Source: Symbiodinium natans (Eukaryota; Sar; Dinophyceae; Suessiales; Symbiodiniaceae). From it: a stretch of 64,000 nucleotides of DNA. How positions within the stretch are numbered: the first letter of the stretch is position 1; every line of letters begins with the position of its first letter. The notes beneath the pieces are model-generated. The model had not been told where the DNA came from. It ran no database searches and saw only the letters and a program-made list of their open reading frames with translations. Below, one piece after another: positions 35,392 to 48,500 of this stretch. The DNA lies in NCBI GenBank assembly GCA_905221605.1, contig CAJNDS010001024.1:335501-399500 (forward strand), in the 5' to 3' direction. The position numbers and the translations under genes were made by a program.

Positions 35392-35449
35392 CTCACACGA
35401 ACAGATCCGAAAACTGCAAAAGTGCAATGTGGCAGCCCACTGCCTGTCG

Positions 35450-37100
35450 AAGCTAGCGTGACAAAATCTCAAGAATCCCAAGGTGATTCATCGGCGGCCA
35501 GGTGGCTGAGCGCAGTATCAACCTTCCATGCCGTGAGATGGAGGCAAAAACGCGACACGGTCGTGTCATTAGAAGAAGTATTGTGGGGGGAAGCTCGAGT
35601 TCAGCCCCTGGGTGGACCAGACGCCAACAAGAGACCCGAGAAGGGAAGCCCAAGCCCCGCCATGCCGTGCCACCCACCGCACCTCCCCACGCGCATCGCG
35701 CGCCTGGAGCTGCAGCAAGGTCGGGCCCTGCTGCCTGAAGTGAGAAGCAGAGAAGTGCAAGCTTGGCTTCATACAAATCACTAATGATGCATTGCGCACG
35801 CGCATACACACACACTCACCTAAATATCTGCAACAGCCCACCGACACGCGCACAGACACCTTGGAACAAGCAACAGGCTCGACCTGTACCTGATCCCAAC
35901 AAGAACAACGGAGCCAAGACTACAGGACTTCTAGATGCACAACAGCGAGCACGGCACCATTCGCAGCTTGCCCTGTATCACAAAACAAATTATGCAGGTA
36001 CACCAGAGCGGCCAACTCTGGCATGAGTGGGATGATCTTACTTCTGCACCAAACAATACGAAGCGATGAGTATCCCATATACGATCACATACTAGCGCTC
36101 GACACAAGGTCTTGGTGTTGGTGTTGGTGTTGGTAAGCGAGTGAGTGAGTGAGTGAGTGAGTGAGCGAGTGAGTGAGCGAGTGAGTGAGTGAGTGAGGAC
36201 AACCCTGCTCGACTGGGGTCGTATGCCCTGGTTAGTTTAATCTAGAGACATCTGGAAAATACTGTACCCAAGCAGGGATGCCATAAGTCCAGGTCCTGGC
36301 TGCCTCGTGTGCAAGCGAGGCGGCAGAACCGGCACGGAAAGAAACTCATTGACTGGCATTCTGTCAATTACTCAATTCCTGGGCTCCTAAACCCAAGTTG
36401 AATTCCTTAAGCGGTCAAGCGTGGCTCTCAAATCCTCAGACCCTTCAGTCGCCACGACAAGTTGCCCCGCCCTGCATCCCCGCTCCGGGCAGCTGTGGCT
36501 GTGGGCAGCAGCCAGCAGAAGGGCCAACAGCCACATGGCCATAACGGACTGCTGCGGGTTTCTAGGGCCTATGGGCCTATGGGGTCAGGATTTCTTGCCT
36601 AGGTCTTGGCTTCCTGCTTTGCTTGAGCTTGCGTTGTCGTTGCTCACGTATTTCGTCGTTGTTTGTCCTTCTGCATCTTCGTCGTGTAGACGGCCGACGT
36701 CTGCTTTCACAAGTGGTTTTAACATGTTGCGTGGGGTGCTTGGCTCCATCCTGATCCTTGGTCTCTTTTCAGCCCCCCCTCCCCCCCTTCAACGAGCAGG
36801 GTCTTTGCCCTCCCGATCTGAACAAGTCCTTCCAGCGGCCGCATCGACTTGCACCTGCGATTTGCACCTGTGATGCTCATCAGCACTGTAGTCCCGCTAT
36901 GGCCAGCCAGGCCAGGTGCAAAATGTTAAGTGGCGTCGAGCCTCGACCCCTTCAGGCTCGTCAAAACACAACATTCACCCTCTCCTCATGCTCTGGAAAG
37001 CAACAAGTGCCTTGCATCAACGGGCTTGACATGGCAATTGTTTGCCAAACCCAGCCCCAACCGCACACCAAGCGCAACTCACTCATCAGACCTCAGGCTC
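35450..37100. other. Inter-gene stretch with (GTGA)n repeat
   Basis: No gene is supported. It contains a GGTGTT triplication followed by about 18 GTGA units (36114-36196). Short frames on both strands lack motifs. Upstream exons of gene A may be hidden at the right edge of gene A. Confidence 0.4.
36114..36196. repeat. GGTGTT triplet repeat and (GTGA)n array
   Basis: Four GGTGTT units run into GAGTGAGTGAGT repeats with two GAGC variants. Confidence 0.95.
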
Positions 37101-37141
37101 TCGGATCTTTTACTGATGCTCGGCGCTTGATCGTTGGACTT

Positions 37142-38608
37142 TCAAGAGTATGACACTCCCAAGGCAAGGCCCCCAAGGACTGTAGCGCTCGGAGGCTTCG
37201 AAGTTGCAAAGCCCCCTCGTCGCGGCATGCTTTGTTGGGGACCAGCCCAGGCATCTATAAAATTCTTTACACATCCCGGCACCCTGCCACAGGCCTTCGC
37301 TGAGCTGTGACATTGTGTCCAACACTCGTTCTTCAGGGGCGCACTCCGACCGCCCAGGGGTTCGTTCTCTCGTAGGGGTCTAGAGATTTCTCGGGACGGA
37401 CAGGGAGAAGCGGTCGGCCCCCCAACTTGCTGGGCTACTGAAAGGCAGCTGCAAGTATTGGGGATGCCGTGAACAACCCGATGGAAGCTCCGAAACACTC
37501 GTGCCTTATTTCGAACCACTGCTCCACAAGGTCTCTTGAGGAGCTTCCTCATGGTCTCGCGCAGTTGTTCTGCATGAACTTGTGAGGCCTTGCTGACGGG
37601 CTTTGTGCCACAACAGCTAGCCCGACACTTCCGACAAGGGCAGCGCTGATGCTGAGATTCTAGGAATCTGATCATCATAATCTTCGGCTATGAGCTATAG
37701 CACAAACCTTTGGAGCATGCACTCAAGCCTTGCTTGTGCATGTGCATCCCGACTCCGCATCAAGCTACAAGTACGAAGGACATCCCGGTGTTCGGGCGAT
37801 TCTTTACAGCAGCCCTTCCATCTTTGCCATCTTGCGGCTGCTGGTACTGGGCGTCCGGCAGGCTTACGTCTTGAAGGAAGAAGGAAGTCTGAGCGATGGT
37901 CACTATAACACCATGGCACCATGGCCTACTGCAGCAAGCTGGCAAGCGCTACGGAAAACAAGGTGTTGCATATCCCGCCCACCTCTCTTAAGCTGCACTG
38001 GGGACTGAAGTAGTCCGAACATTGGGACCATATTCTCGTCGCATGCTGCTGCAACCACTGTAATCCATGCAGAAGTATGAACGATAACAGACCTTTGCAG
38101 GTTCAAGTCTTTTCAGCGTGCCAGCACCGATAGTATGGTAGAAGGCGGGCCGGATTTGTCTCAGGTTGAATTAAGGTTTTACGCCCGTGACTGGCCAAAT
38201 CTCTGTAAATCCAGCGGCGGGCTGTGAGTGCTAAGTGGGCTTGTATGTCAGCCCCTGCAAAGGATTCGGAGAAAAAACAGCATGCCCACTTGTCAGGCAC
38301 TTGATGAGTGACTGCGGTACTTAAAGTACTTCGAGGCCTTCGATTCAAGGAGATACAGGTCCTTGAAGCAAGGGCGCTGATCGATTGGGGACTGTTGGCA
38401 ATGGCCTCTATCTGAATTCCACAAGCAGGTGTTGGGTACCGCCCATGTCCCTTCTGTCATCCCGTGAGTGCTGCGCACCCTGAACATCCTTGACCAGCCC
38501 TTCCTTTTTTGCCATAGGCTTCGAAGCCTCCTGGCTCTCATGCCTTCGAAAAGCCTGAGCCCTTTGATGGGAAGCTCCGTTGACCATACATTCCACAAAA
38601 CCCCCCAT
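37142..38608 (-). CDS. Unassigned exon-like blocks downstream of gene B
   Basis: Blocks that read as protein on the coding strand: about 38590-38440 (QRAQAFRRHESQEASKPMAK, KKEGLVKDVQGAQHSRDDRR), about 38285-38165 (GADIQAHLALTARRWIYRDL) and about 37650-37500 (CPCRKCRASCCGTKPVSKAS, AEQLRETMRKLLKRP). They may be one gene. No family was recognised, and the stretch at 37.7-37.9 kb is open on both strands. Confidence 0.3.
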
Positions 38609-39026
38609 GAAGCCGGGACATGCGCGGCCCTCTGGGATCAGCTAAACAGGCTGGTCACGCGGGCCCCGGTGTGAATGGCCAAGATCCTGGTCAGCAGATA
38701 CAAATTCGGGTTAAGTCTCATCACGGCCTCTCAAGAAACGCGCGGCGGAGCACGTGTTGGAGACCAGAACAGTCCGTGGAGGTTTTGTGGAATATCAACT
38801 CGGAAGCAGATGAGCTGTTCATGTTTCGGTTTGGTCATCGGAATCATCGAAGGATGTCTGTATATGCTGGGACGGCCCCCTTTTAATCGCAACCATACAA
38901 GTTGGAAGGACAGCTACAAGTTGGAGACGATGTCGTGGGCATAACACGGAAACGTTACACGTATCTGCTACCTTACAGCCTGTCCATGCTACATCGCGTG
39001 TATTTGATCCGCAGTCGAGGAGCTCT

Positions 39027-39788
39027 CCCTGCGTGACGGAGCCATGTCGGATCACTCCCTGCTCGTCCACCTCCACCTCCCTGGGGCAGCTGCTTTGGTC
39101 CCAGCCCTTCTGCGTGTGGAGGGAGGACATGTCGCAGTAGCGACCTTGGGGCAGCTCGACCTTGAGGCCCGCCAAGTCCCAGGTCCCGCCGACGCCGGCC
39201 ACGTCCTCGTCCTCGTCCTCTCTCCTGCCGCGGGTCAGCGCCACGAAGCAGTCGCTGCCGAGGCGGAAGGCGACGCGGCCGACCCCTATGCCCTCGGTCT
39301 GTCCACCTTCCCACTTCTCCGTCACAGCATGCTGTCGGCAGGCCTTGCGGAAGTGCATCATGCCTGCTACACCCTGCCAGCGGTGCTCACAAATCCACCG
39401 CCGCTCCCGTGCGTCCGACTTGGAAAGTGGAGACACCGTCGGGGCTGGCATGCACTGAGCATTTCCGCCCTCGTCGTAGACGGAGTCTGGCGTACAGTGG
39501 TCACCATCTGACTTGTCGCAGCCCGGTGGCCCATGGTTAAGGTCCCGCCACCCGTAGCCACCCCAAACCAGCACCTTCTCCCCAAAGGGCCACGACAGGA
39601 AGAACTTCTGCTGCTGGTGGAAGGCCAGCCCATTCTTGTAGGTCGCGATTTCAGGATCTGCATCCTTGCTGCGGCCGTCGTGATACGCGAAGGGGTAGAC
39701 AGCCATGTCCTGCGTGATGCCGAAGACGCCGCCATCCAGCTCCAGAAGCTCGGGGAGATCCGTGGCGTTCTTGCCTGCCAACCGATTC
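39027..39788 (-). CDS. Gene B last resolved exon: amylase region IV and C-terminal domain
   Basis: Starts at GTAAG|GAATCGG. Encodes NRLAGKNATDLPELLELDGG, FGITQDMAVYPF uninterrupted, and the whole domain C. After VTQGELL the frame stays open for about 65 more codons to 38819, but that tail is unlike amylases. A further donor near 39020 is therefore likely. Confidence 0.8.
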
Positions 39789-42700
39789 CTTACGGCCAGA
39801 ACTATAACCAAGGCTTTGCACTACCACCAAGACTTCCCAAGTCTGTGAACGGCAGGAAAAGCTTCAGAATTTCTTTTATGGGGTTGCATACAATATCGAT
39901 ACGTTTCAGGGATACGAGTGCAGATATGAATACATTTCCAGTACATGATGGATACGAACTGGATACCATCTAGAATACAAGGGGCGATACGCAGGTGAAT
40001 GCATCGAGGAAACTCGCCAATTCTCCAAGCATACACTTCAAATACGATTTGAATACGATTTGAATACGATTCGGATACGATTTGGCCACGTTGAAAAACA
40101 CAACTCCAATATGATTCCAATACAGAGGTGCCTGGCGGAGCATTCTTGCACAGCTTCTGCTGCTCATATGAATCATGCAGCATGAATGGCTTGCCTCATG
40201 GAAAAAATCGTATTCAACCCTGTATTCGGGCCTGTATTGGGCATTGTGCAAAAGCTTGTATTGGGGACCATATCAAAATATTCTATCTGCTGGGGGTTTG
40301 CCGTAAACCATATCCACAGCGCATTCCCAAACGCAAGCTTGCCTCAGAAAGCGTATTTAGCTTGTGAGACGGAAATGTATCCGAACCATAACAAGAAAAT
40401 AATGGCCTGAGATGCTTCCCATACTACTTGGGAAGTCTTGGCACTACCAAGCTCATAAGGAGCAAGAAGGCCAAAAGCGACTCCAAGTGCAGACTGAGCA
40501 TCACCAAATGCCAGCGGTACGCCACATCCCGGTACAAGCCAACGTACTCAGTTCGGTCGTGCGGGGGATATTCGCCCCACCATTCCTGATAGACGAGATC
40601 CCACGGGAGCCCATTCAACATGTCCTTGGGGGGCCACGACACAAAGCTGCGTCGGGAACAGTCACTGCAACTATATGTTCTTCGGGTATCCCTGTGCTGT
40701 CTCATTGCAGTCAAGAGTCCGCGAGCTCGTAGACGTGATGGTAGATTGCGGCGTCCTTGTGCGCGCGTAGTACGCACGTTGCTTTTCAATGGCATCTTCT
40801 TTCTGCCCATTGACATCTGAAAATCTCACTACCCTCGCCCGATGCTTGGACTTTCACTTTCTACTTGCAAGTATGCACCTCCGCATTGGAAAGGTAGGAC
40901 AGTGATAGTAGCTGTACCAAAGTAAATGTGTAAATCGTGCCATCGTGCGAAAGCCTGCAGCCTGCACCACGCCACCTGAACCTCTCACTCAAGCACGGAT
41001 CCAAGTCCAAACCCCACATGAAGACCCAAGCATCCACGCGAAGCGCAGTAACGCCGATGTGGAAGAGCTCCTCATTCCATCGCGGATCTCTCTGAAAATC
41101 GCAATGGACTTAGCTTTACCGCATCGGCTCTATAGCGCTTATGCCCCCAAGCGAAGTCGAAAGTGAGGGGGGTTTGCGGGGTTGAGGGAAGCATGACTGA
41201 GCCCAACAAGGCGAGGATGCTCCGAAACACAACACAGGCCTCCAGGTGCTTGAACTGCATCTCCCGGACCTCTTCGAGCTCCGTGGCGTAGTCTGGGAGG
41301 GCATACCTTTTCGGGAGGGGAAGTTCATGTGAGTCTCGTTCTTGTCAACAGTATCAGATGCATGCTTGACTTTGTGCCCCGAGAGAAAAAAACCGTGGGA
41401 AGACCTTCAGCCCAGCGCTGGGCCCCCTGAGCCCAGGCAGAGGCGAGTCACATGTCGCATGGAGTGCAGTCATCGTTGGGGCACAGCCACCCAGTCTGAG
41501 GACCCACCTGCTGGGAACTTGCACTGAGGTAATTGTTGCAGAGACTGCACGGGGAAACGGCCAGAACCAGGAAACTTCCGCAACAGAAGCAACCGCACGT
41601 CAGATTCCGCCTTGCATGCCGGCTGGGTGTCATCCTTCGAGATCAGCATTGCAAAACTGATCAGTAAAATTTGAGGGAACTCCGTGTGTGGAATCATGGC
41701 CTGCGTCTGTCCCTGCTTCTCCAGGACAACTACTTCATCCAACCACCCAAAACCTGACAATCCGAAGCGGATTAACGACAAGAGCTGCCCCTTATCCATT
41801 TGCGGTGCATGGTCAGGGTCCTCCTTCTTGTGATGAAAGTGCTTCGGGCTTGCGGCGTCCCATCCTGTGCACGCAAGCAGCCCATAATGGTGCAGTATGC
41901 GCTTGAAGGGATGGACATCGCGCGGGCGTCTTGAAGCTGCCAGTAGCAGTCGCCAAAGCAAGGAAAAAGTTCAGCACTGCCTCGCGCACCCTTCTGGAGT
42001 CGATTGCCATAGCGGCTGCCACCCCAGCCGACGCAAGGCATGTCCTCAGGCACGGAACATCGCTTCAAAGGTATCCAGGAACTGGACATCCATGGACAGC
42101 CTTGCCGCCAAGCAGCTTCATCTTTGGTTCGGTTGGCCTTCTTCTTGAGCTTCAAGGCCGCCTTGCCTTGATTGGCAGGGCTCTTGACTCTCGAGGCGGG
42201 TATGTACGCACTTCATGACAAATGAGAACGAGTTGTGATCGGAGGTGTCTGAACCTTTTCTCGAGTGCAGTTCCAAAGGGCACGGGGACGCCATGTGGTT
42301 CATGAGGATGTCCACAATCACCTGCACGCCCACAGCGCGGCAGGTGGCCACCATCGCCCTGGCACCAGCTGCTTGTGCGATGTCTCAACACATGGCTTTG
42401 CTCCCAAAACAAAACCGCTGGCATTGACCCCATAGGGCTCTGCAAGTATCACCCTCAAGTCCTGAAGTCTCAGTGGAAACTTGCTTTGCGCCCCTAGAGC
42501 CCAAAAACTCCCAACCCCTAGATGCTAGATCGTCTATGCATTTGTTTCAAGGCTACATCTACGACAACAATGTGTTATCACTGGAACAACGCTCCACATG
42601 CCATATGGCCCCGTCCTGAACTCCGCCTCCGTGCCCGAACGCGTGTCTAGGCCAGCGGAGACAGGCTGATATTTCACCCACCACTGGTAGCCCAACACCT

Positions 42701-45526
42701 GGGCACAAGGGGCCGTGGCACTCTGAATGGAGTAGGTTGCGGAAGGGTTCAGACGGTTAAGAATCGCAAGAAGCTTTGGGGGGCTTTGAGGGAGTGAGCT
42801 ACTGGGTCAAATGAGCTGGATCTGCATTTAGTCAAGCTCGAAGGGCTGTGCAAACGGAGGGTACCAGTGTAGGAAGAGCCGGTCGTTCGAGCACGTGGAA
42901 TATGACATTGGGGTCACGTCGCTTGAAAGCTGCCGTACATGGCTTGCCAAAGCTTTCGGTTCTCTGATCCACCAAACTCGAAACCCTCAGCCCCATCCTG
43001 CATCATCCATTGGAAGCAACAGTCGTATCTGTAGGAAGTGGCATGCGGGGTACCAATGCTCTCAACCCTCAAGGTCGATTGCCTCTCTAAAACCTATTCT
43101 GAGAGACGCTTCCTTGAGGCAGGGGGCGTGTTCCGTGACGGGTGCGACCTGGACGGCATCAAAGCCATTGGGCGCCAGGTATTCCTTGCTTGGCGATTCA
43201 AGATGTTGGGATGTCCGACTGGTCACGTCTCTTCACAGGCGAAGAAAACATACCCAGAGAGGGGCTCGAATGGAGAGACATCCGATGTCCAGAACAGCTC
43301 ACATACACACACTGTACACTCTAACCTTCTTTCATTTTTGGACCCCACAAACTCCGTGAAGACAAATGACTACTGACAGAACGCACGAGTTCCGACCCAG
43401 GCACCAACATGTCAAGCATTGCATGCATGCGGCGGAATTTGCCAGGCACCCCTCTCTATGCCCTGTTGCCAGCAAGAGTCCACACACTCCTTGGCTACGT
43501 CGTTGTAGTTCCACTCCATCCTGTGTTGGCGCAGGACTTTACACAAAACAAAGGATCTGCCCCCATGCAAGCCAGCCAAAGACCTTCGAAACCAACTGCA
43601 AACTCCATCATATAACTTATAGACTTATATGATACCGTATACGTAGACTTCATGTATATATATATATATATCGATATATTGCACACAAAATGTAAAATAC
43701 AATACGACATGATACAATACCAGACAATAAAACTCCAAAGAGAAAATCAATACAGTTAATTTCAAGTCGATGCAATGCATTTCAGTACAAATGTCATAAG
43801 ATAAGAATTACGTAAGTTTGAGATTGAGATTAGAAAACGGACGGATCATCGCGTCACATCGATTTGAAGACCGGGGCGCAGCTTGACGAAAACCGTGGAT
43901 CGCACCTCCTCGCCATGCAGGCCACCCTTGCCCGGCTGGTAGCCACAAAGGTTGCTGACAACCGCGGCGCGGTCGTTCCTTTGGCTCAGCCTTCGTTGGG
44001 TGAGGCCCTCGGTACCTTTGCAGGCTGAGGAGGTCCAAATCTGCTTGTTCTCGAAGCTGCAGGTGCAGTCGCTGCAGCCCTTGGCCTGCACGTCTGTGCA
44101 AAGCTGCAGGCCGTGATCTTCGCAAATGGCCACGGCCTCGGAATAGTTCTTCCTGTCGTGGCAGCCATACGTATCCTCTTTCGCCACGGAGCCATCACTG
44201 GAACAGCATCTCACGGCCGCTTGCTCAGCGGGCCGGGCGCATACTGAATGACTCAGTCCATCTGACACAGTTTTGCGAAACGACCCTGCCGAACCATCTT
44301 GCTGGCTGGCCTGGGACCGGTTCACAAGTTCCAACATAGTCGCATCAGTTGCAGATCCAGCATTTGCTGCCACGCTTCCACCGCTCCCTTCCGATACGTA
44401 GGTGTTGTGAAAGCTGCGCAGCGACACTTTGCCGCTGTCATGCCTGACAACGTCAAACTCTTCCCAGTCATCCCAAGCCTCCGTCACCGCAGCAAGGTGG
44501 CCACCGGGCTCGGCTTTCACAAATCGGTCGTTCTGGGCCTTCAGCACAAACTTCCCGGCCTCTGCGGGCATGAGCAAGAACAGGGCTTCAGGGACAAAGG
44601 CCTCCTCCTCAGCCTTCATGGCTCCATCTGCGGCCGCGGTGATGTAGCGTCCTCCAGCGGTCTTCAGCGTGACCTTAGACAAAGGGCAGGCGGCATTTAG
44701 GCACTGCACTAGTCACTCCTAGATCATACTAGATACTGCATGTCCAAAAACGAGACTGAGAAAAACTTTGGGAGGACCCCCCAACTCCCAACCTGCAGAT
44801 GACACATGGACAGGCCCAGTACTGCTTGTGAGGAAAGGAGACAACGGCAACCGCACGAGGAAACAGAGCCGAGCATCGAAACCTACGGCCTCAGGCCCCT
44901 GAATCCCATCCAATTCTCTCAGAAGATGAACTCCCCTCTATCTCCCCTACTTAGAGACTCAACCTCCTCGCAGGCACGGCATAGGGCGATTCGGAGAGGC
45001 CGCCACCAGGTCCCGAGGACATCCGAACCCGGGCCAGTGTGGAACACTGCCAAAGCTCGCACCTCTTCAGGCAAATCAACACACACCCTCTGAGCCCCAC
45101 CCTGCACCCCAGCACCCGACACAAAGTCTCCATTGTTCTTTCCATATCTGTTTACGTCCATTCTGTCAAGTTAAGAACCTTACCAACAACCTTCCCCTAA
45201 GGTTCTGAGGTCGGGCTGGCTCAGGCAAGGTCTGCATCGTGGACACTGTCCCCCTCTCCCCATCAGCAAACAACTGCCAGGGGGACCGGCCAAGGGAGTG
45301 AACAAAGGTGTCTGCCTGGCGCAGGTTGGCGAGTTCGTTCTGCCTTCGGAACATGTGTGTGTGTGGGAGCACGTACGCGTACCCATGTGGATGTATATAA
45401 ACATTGTTAAGACCCACAAGCCCGAGAAACGAAGTTGGCCTGCGACCCGTTGAGAGACTTCTCGGTTCAAAAGGTCAGTCGACCCGTGCGAAGCAAGCAA
45501 GCGCATATCTAGTCTAGGACATGTGC

Positions 45527-45566
<40 letters not shown>

Positions 45567-48500
45567 AGGGAGCGTGAATTTGCTGTTGGGAAGTTCAGAA
45601 GGTGAAGTATGTGCATTGCGAGATAGTCACTCAAAATTGTCTTCAAGGCTGTGGCTGGGCCTCCGCCACTGTACGCAGCTTCTGCAAGCATGCATGCCGG
45701 CCGCTCGTCTCCTGCGGCAGTCACGGAGCCCAGCTTTCGGCTCTCTTGAGCCAGGGAGTGGTAGGGAGAGATCCGGCCGGGAGGATAAAGTTGGCTTACG
45801 AAAGGGATCTCAACTACTTGATATATGCAAAAAGAAAGAATCTTCTGACAGATCCGTTAGCTGAAGGGAGGCTAAACAAGAAAACCTTACCCACTATCTA
45901 CTTGTTCTAGAAATATTGAAAGAGCATGATGCGATTATGATTCTTATGTTCGTATATTCTTCTCTTGATATGCGGTTACCGCCATTCTTCCATGTTATCA
46001 TGGCATCATACTACTATGTCGTCTTTGAAACCCGCGCTCTGCAACTGCCTGAGATGGGGAATGCGACTGCACTGTTGTTAGATCGCATGAACAAGTTTAC
46101 AACGCCCCATCAGCGACAGCTCGCAACCACTCGCCGAAAACGAGACCAACACACCCAGCTCATACAGAGCCCCTTGAACATGAGAGACATCTGTCAGGAT
46201 CGTGTCCCGGTTTTCTGCGTAGCAAACATCATACAGATCTAATGTGTCACCAGAAGAGTTATTGAGCTACCATGTTTTTGTCTTCATATTGCATCTCATG
46301 AATCTCTTACTAATATGACCATATCATCGTGTTATCCTTTTATCATATGCTGCCCTCATATTAAGATATTGCACTATGATACTCATGCGTGCCTACTATA
46401 TTTTGACCGAACAATATGTCCGAATGAGATTTGAAGGTGAATGGTGAATCCTTCTTTTTGCAATCAAAAGAACTGGGATTCGCTTGAGCCCCGGAAACAC
46501 AACCTATCATCATTAGTGGGTGCATCAAGGAAGGCACGACTAAGGAAGTCGCACTGAAACGCCACAATGCCACCACAAATCATCAAATACTGCACACCAC
46601 AGCTCACTCAGGGTTTCGGGAGTTTTGCTCTCGTCCTGCCCATTCTCGCCCACATCAAACCTGCCAACGTGTACTACGAAGATGTGTTGCGACACGTGCT
46701 CTTCTGGTTGCTACCCATGCGCAAAAACTGTGTTGCAGCCTTCCTCGTGCAAACGTCAACACGGCTTCGACTCTCACACTTGCGCGCAGCAGGCAAGGCT
46801 TCACTTGGTATCAAGACAAAGGCACACTAGTCCGCGCAGGTTCCAGAAGTGTCGGACGGCTTAAGGCTAAGGGGCTTGCATCCCACCACGACCCCTTCCA
46901 ACGGATTCCAACGTCTGGCACTCAGCAAATCGACCATAAACATCGGTGGGGAAGCCAAGGCGCTCTTTGCCCTCAGCGACTTCCAAGAGCTTGCAGCCGG
47001 AGCCTTCCACCAGCGGCTCCTGTGCAACAGGACAAACGGTTGAAGATGGCTTGCCAGAGCGGTCCTTGCCAAACATTGGCCACTCTGTTTGTTGCTTCTG
47101 TGACATGCGGTCTCAGCAGTCAGACTAGAGCAGGACTTGGCAGATTGACTATCATCATTTATCATCTGGGTAGTTACCGGTAGTTACCCCTCATGTCCAG
47201 CTGACAGTTGCGGAAGGCAGAGAGGGGCGTGGGTGTCGTTGTTGTCGTGGTGGGCCCTGTCGTTGTGCTCTCCCTCGGCTGATTTAGGCAAAGGAAGCCC
47301 ATCCTCCCAAAACTTCTTGCATAAGCCCGCGACACTTCCGACAACACGCATCTGCCGTTCCGTGCCCGACGTTTCTGAACATGTTTGAGCAAGATCTGCT
47401 TGGAAGTGATGCCAATCAGCTAGTTTTGCGGGCCAAGGGTCGTTGGCTCTCCCGTGCTCGAGGATGGCACGGCCGTCGTGAAGTTCTCCTGCATCAGGTT
47501 CCGGCTCCGGGCTTTAAAAATTCACATGATCTGTGCCAAAAATAGTTCAGGGTGCAGTTCCGTGTCTCCGTGTCGGCTGCGACGAAGTGCCACTTCTGGT
47601 TGGTGATCGTCTCGTCGCAGGTCCACATGTGCACCCCACTCCCTTCAACCTGACCAGGGCATCGGTGACGACAAAATGCTTCCGAAAGCAACCTTTTGGA
47701 CTTGGCTACGCTTTGGGGGTTGCGGTTTGAAGGCGCAGCTGCTTGTAAGCAATTGGCTGGGCGTCCTCGACGTCAGCTTGGCACTCCGTTATTATAAATT
47801 GCTTATCGGGTGCGTCTGGGTTGGGGGCGCTTCGCGAAGGTGTATACTCGGCTCCCTGGATTTCGCTGCCACTGTGGCAACGCTAATACAGTAGCGGGCC
47901 GTCTTGTAACATGCACCCCCAGAAAAACATCATCTTGACATGTCAGTCTCTGCCTGTGGATCGGGCGCATCGAGGCAAATGCCGTAGCGATTCTTCAGTC
48001 TCCCGGTGTTGCCGGAATCCCACTCCCACATCTGGTTCTCGTTGCCTTGGCTGCGGGCACCAAAAGCATGCCCCAGCATTTCCCAGTGCGACTTTTCCTG
48101 CGTGATCCATGTGCTTGCCAGGCCTATGCCAGACCACTACCACGTGCCACCTGCAGCCTCAACAAGAAAGGCCCTCATAGTTTACCACACTTTTGGGGGC
48201 AAAGGCGCTGCTGTCGCAGGACCATAGGTGCACCAAGCCGTTTGGAACCTGGCGCAGGCTGAGCGTCTCGGAGTGTCTCATGGTCGCGTCTTGGGCGGGT
48301 GCAGGATCAAGGCTTCAGCTCTGATCATGCTGGCCAGCAAGCCATCAGATAGCAGCTATAAGAAAGGCCTAAGAACAATCCTCGTGGAAGCCCTCACCCT
48401 CAACCCGCCAGCCTCTCGCTGTGAGGCATCCAGGCACTTGCCGCCAGTGTGCCGAATCAGGCCAGAACTCTCCTCGTATGCCTCGAGAAACTCCCAAAGG

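Noticed and set aside
36114-36196. GTGA array as a CRISPR-like repeat
   Set aside because: It is a simple tetranucleotide microsatellite without spacers.
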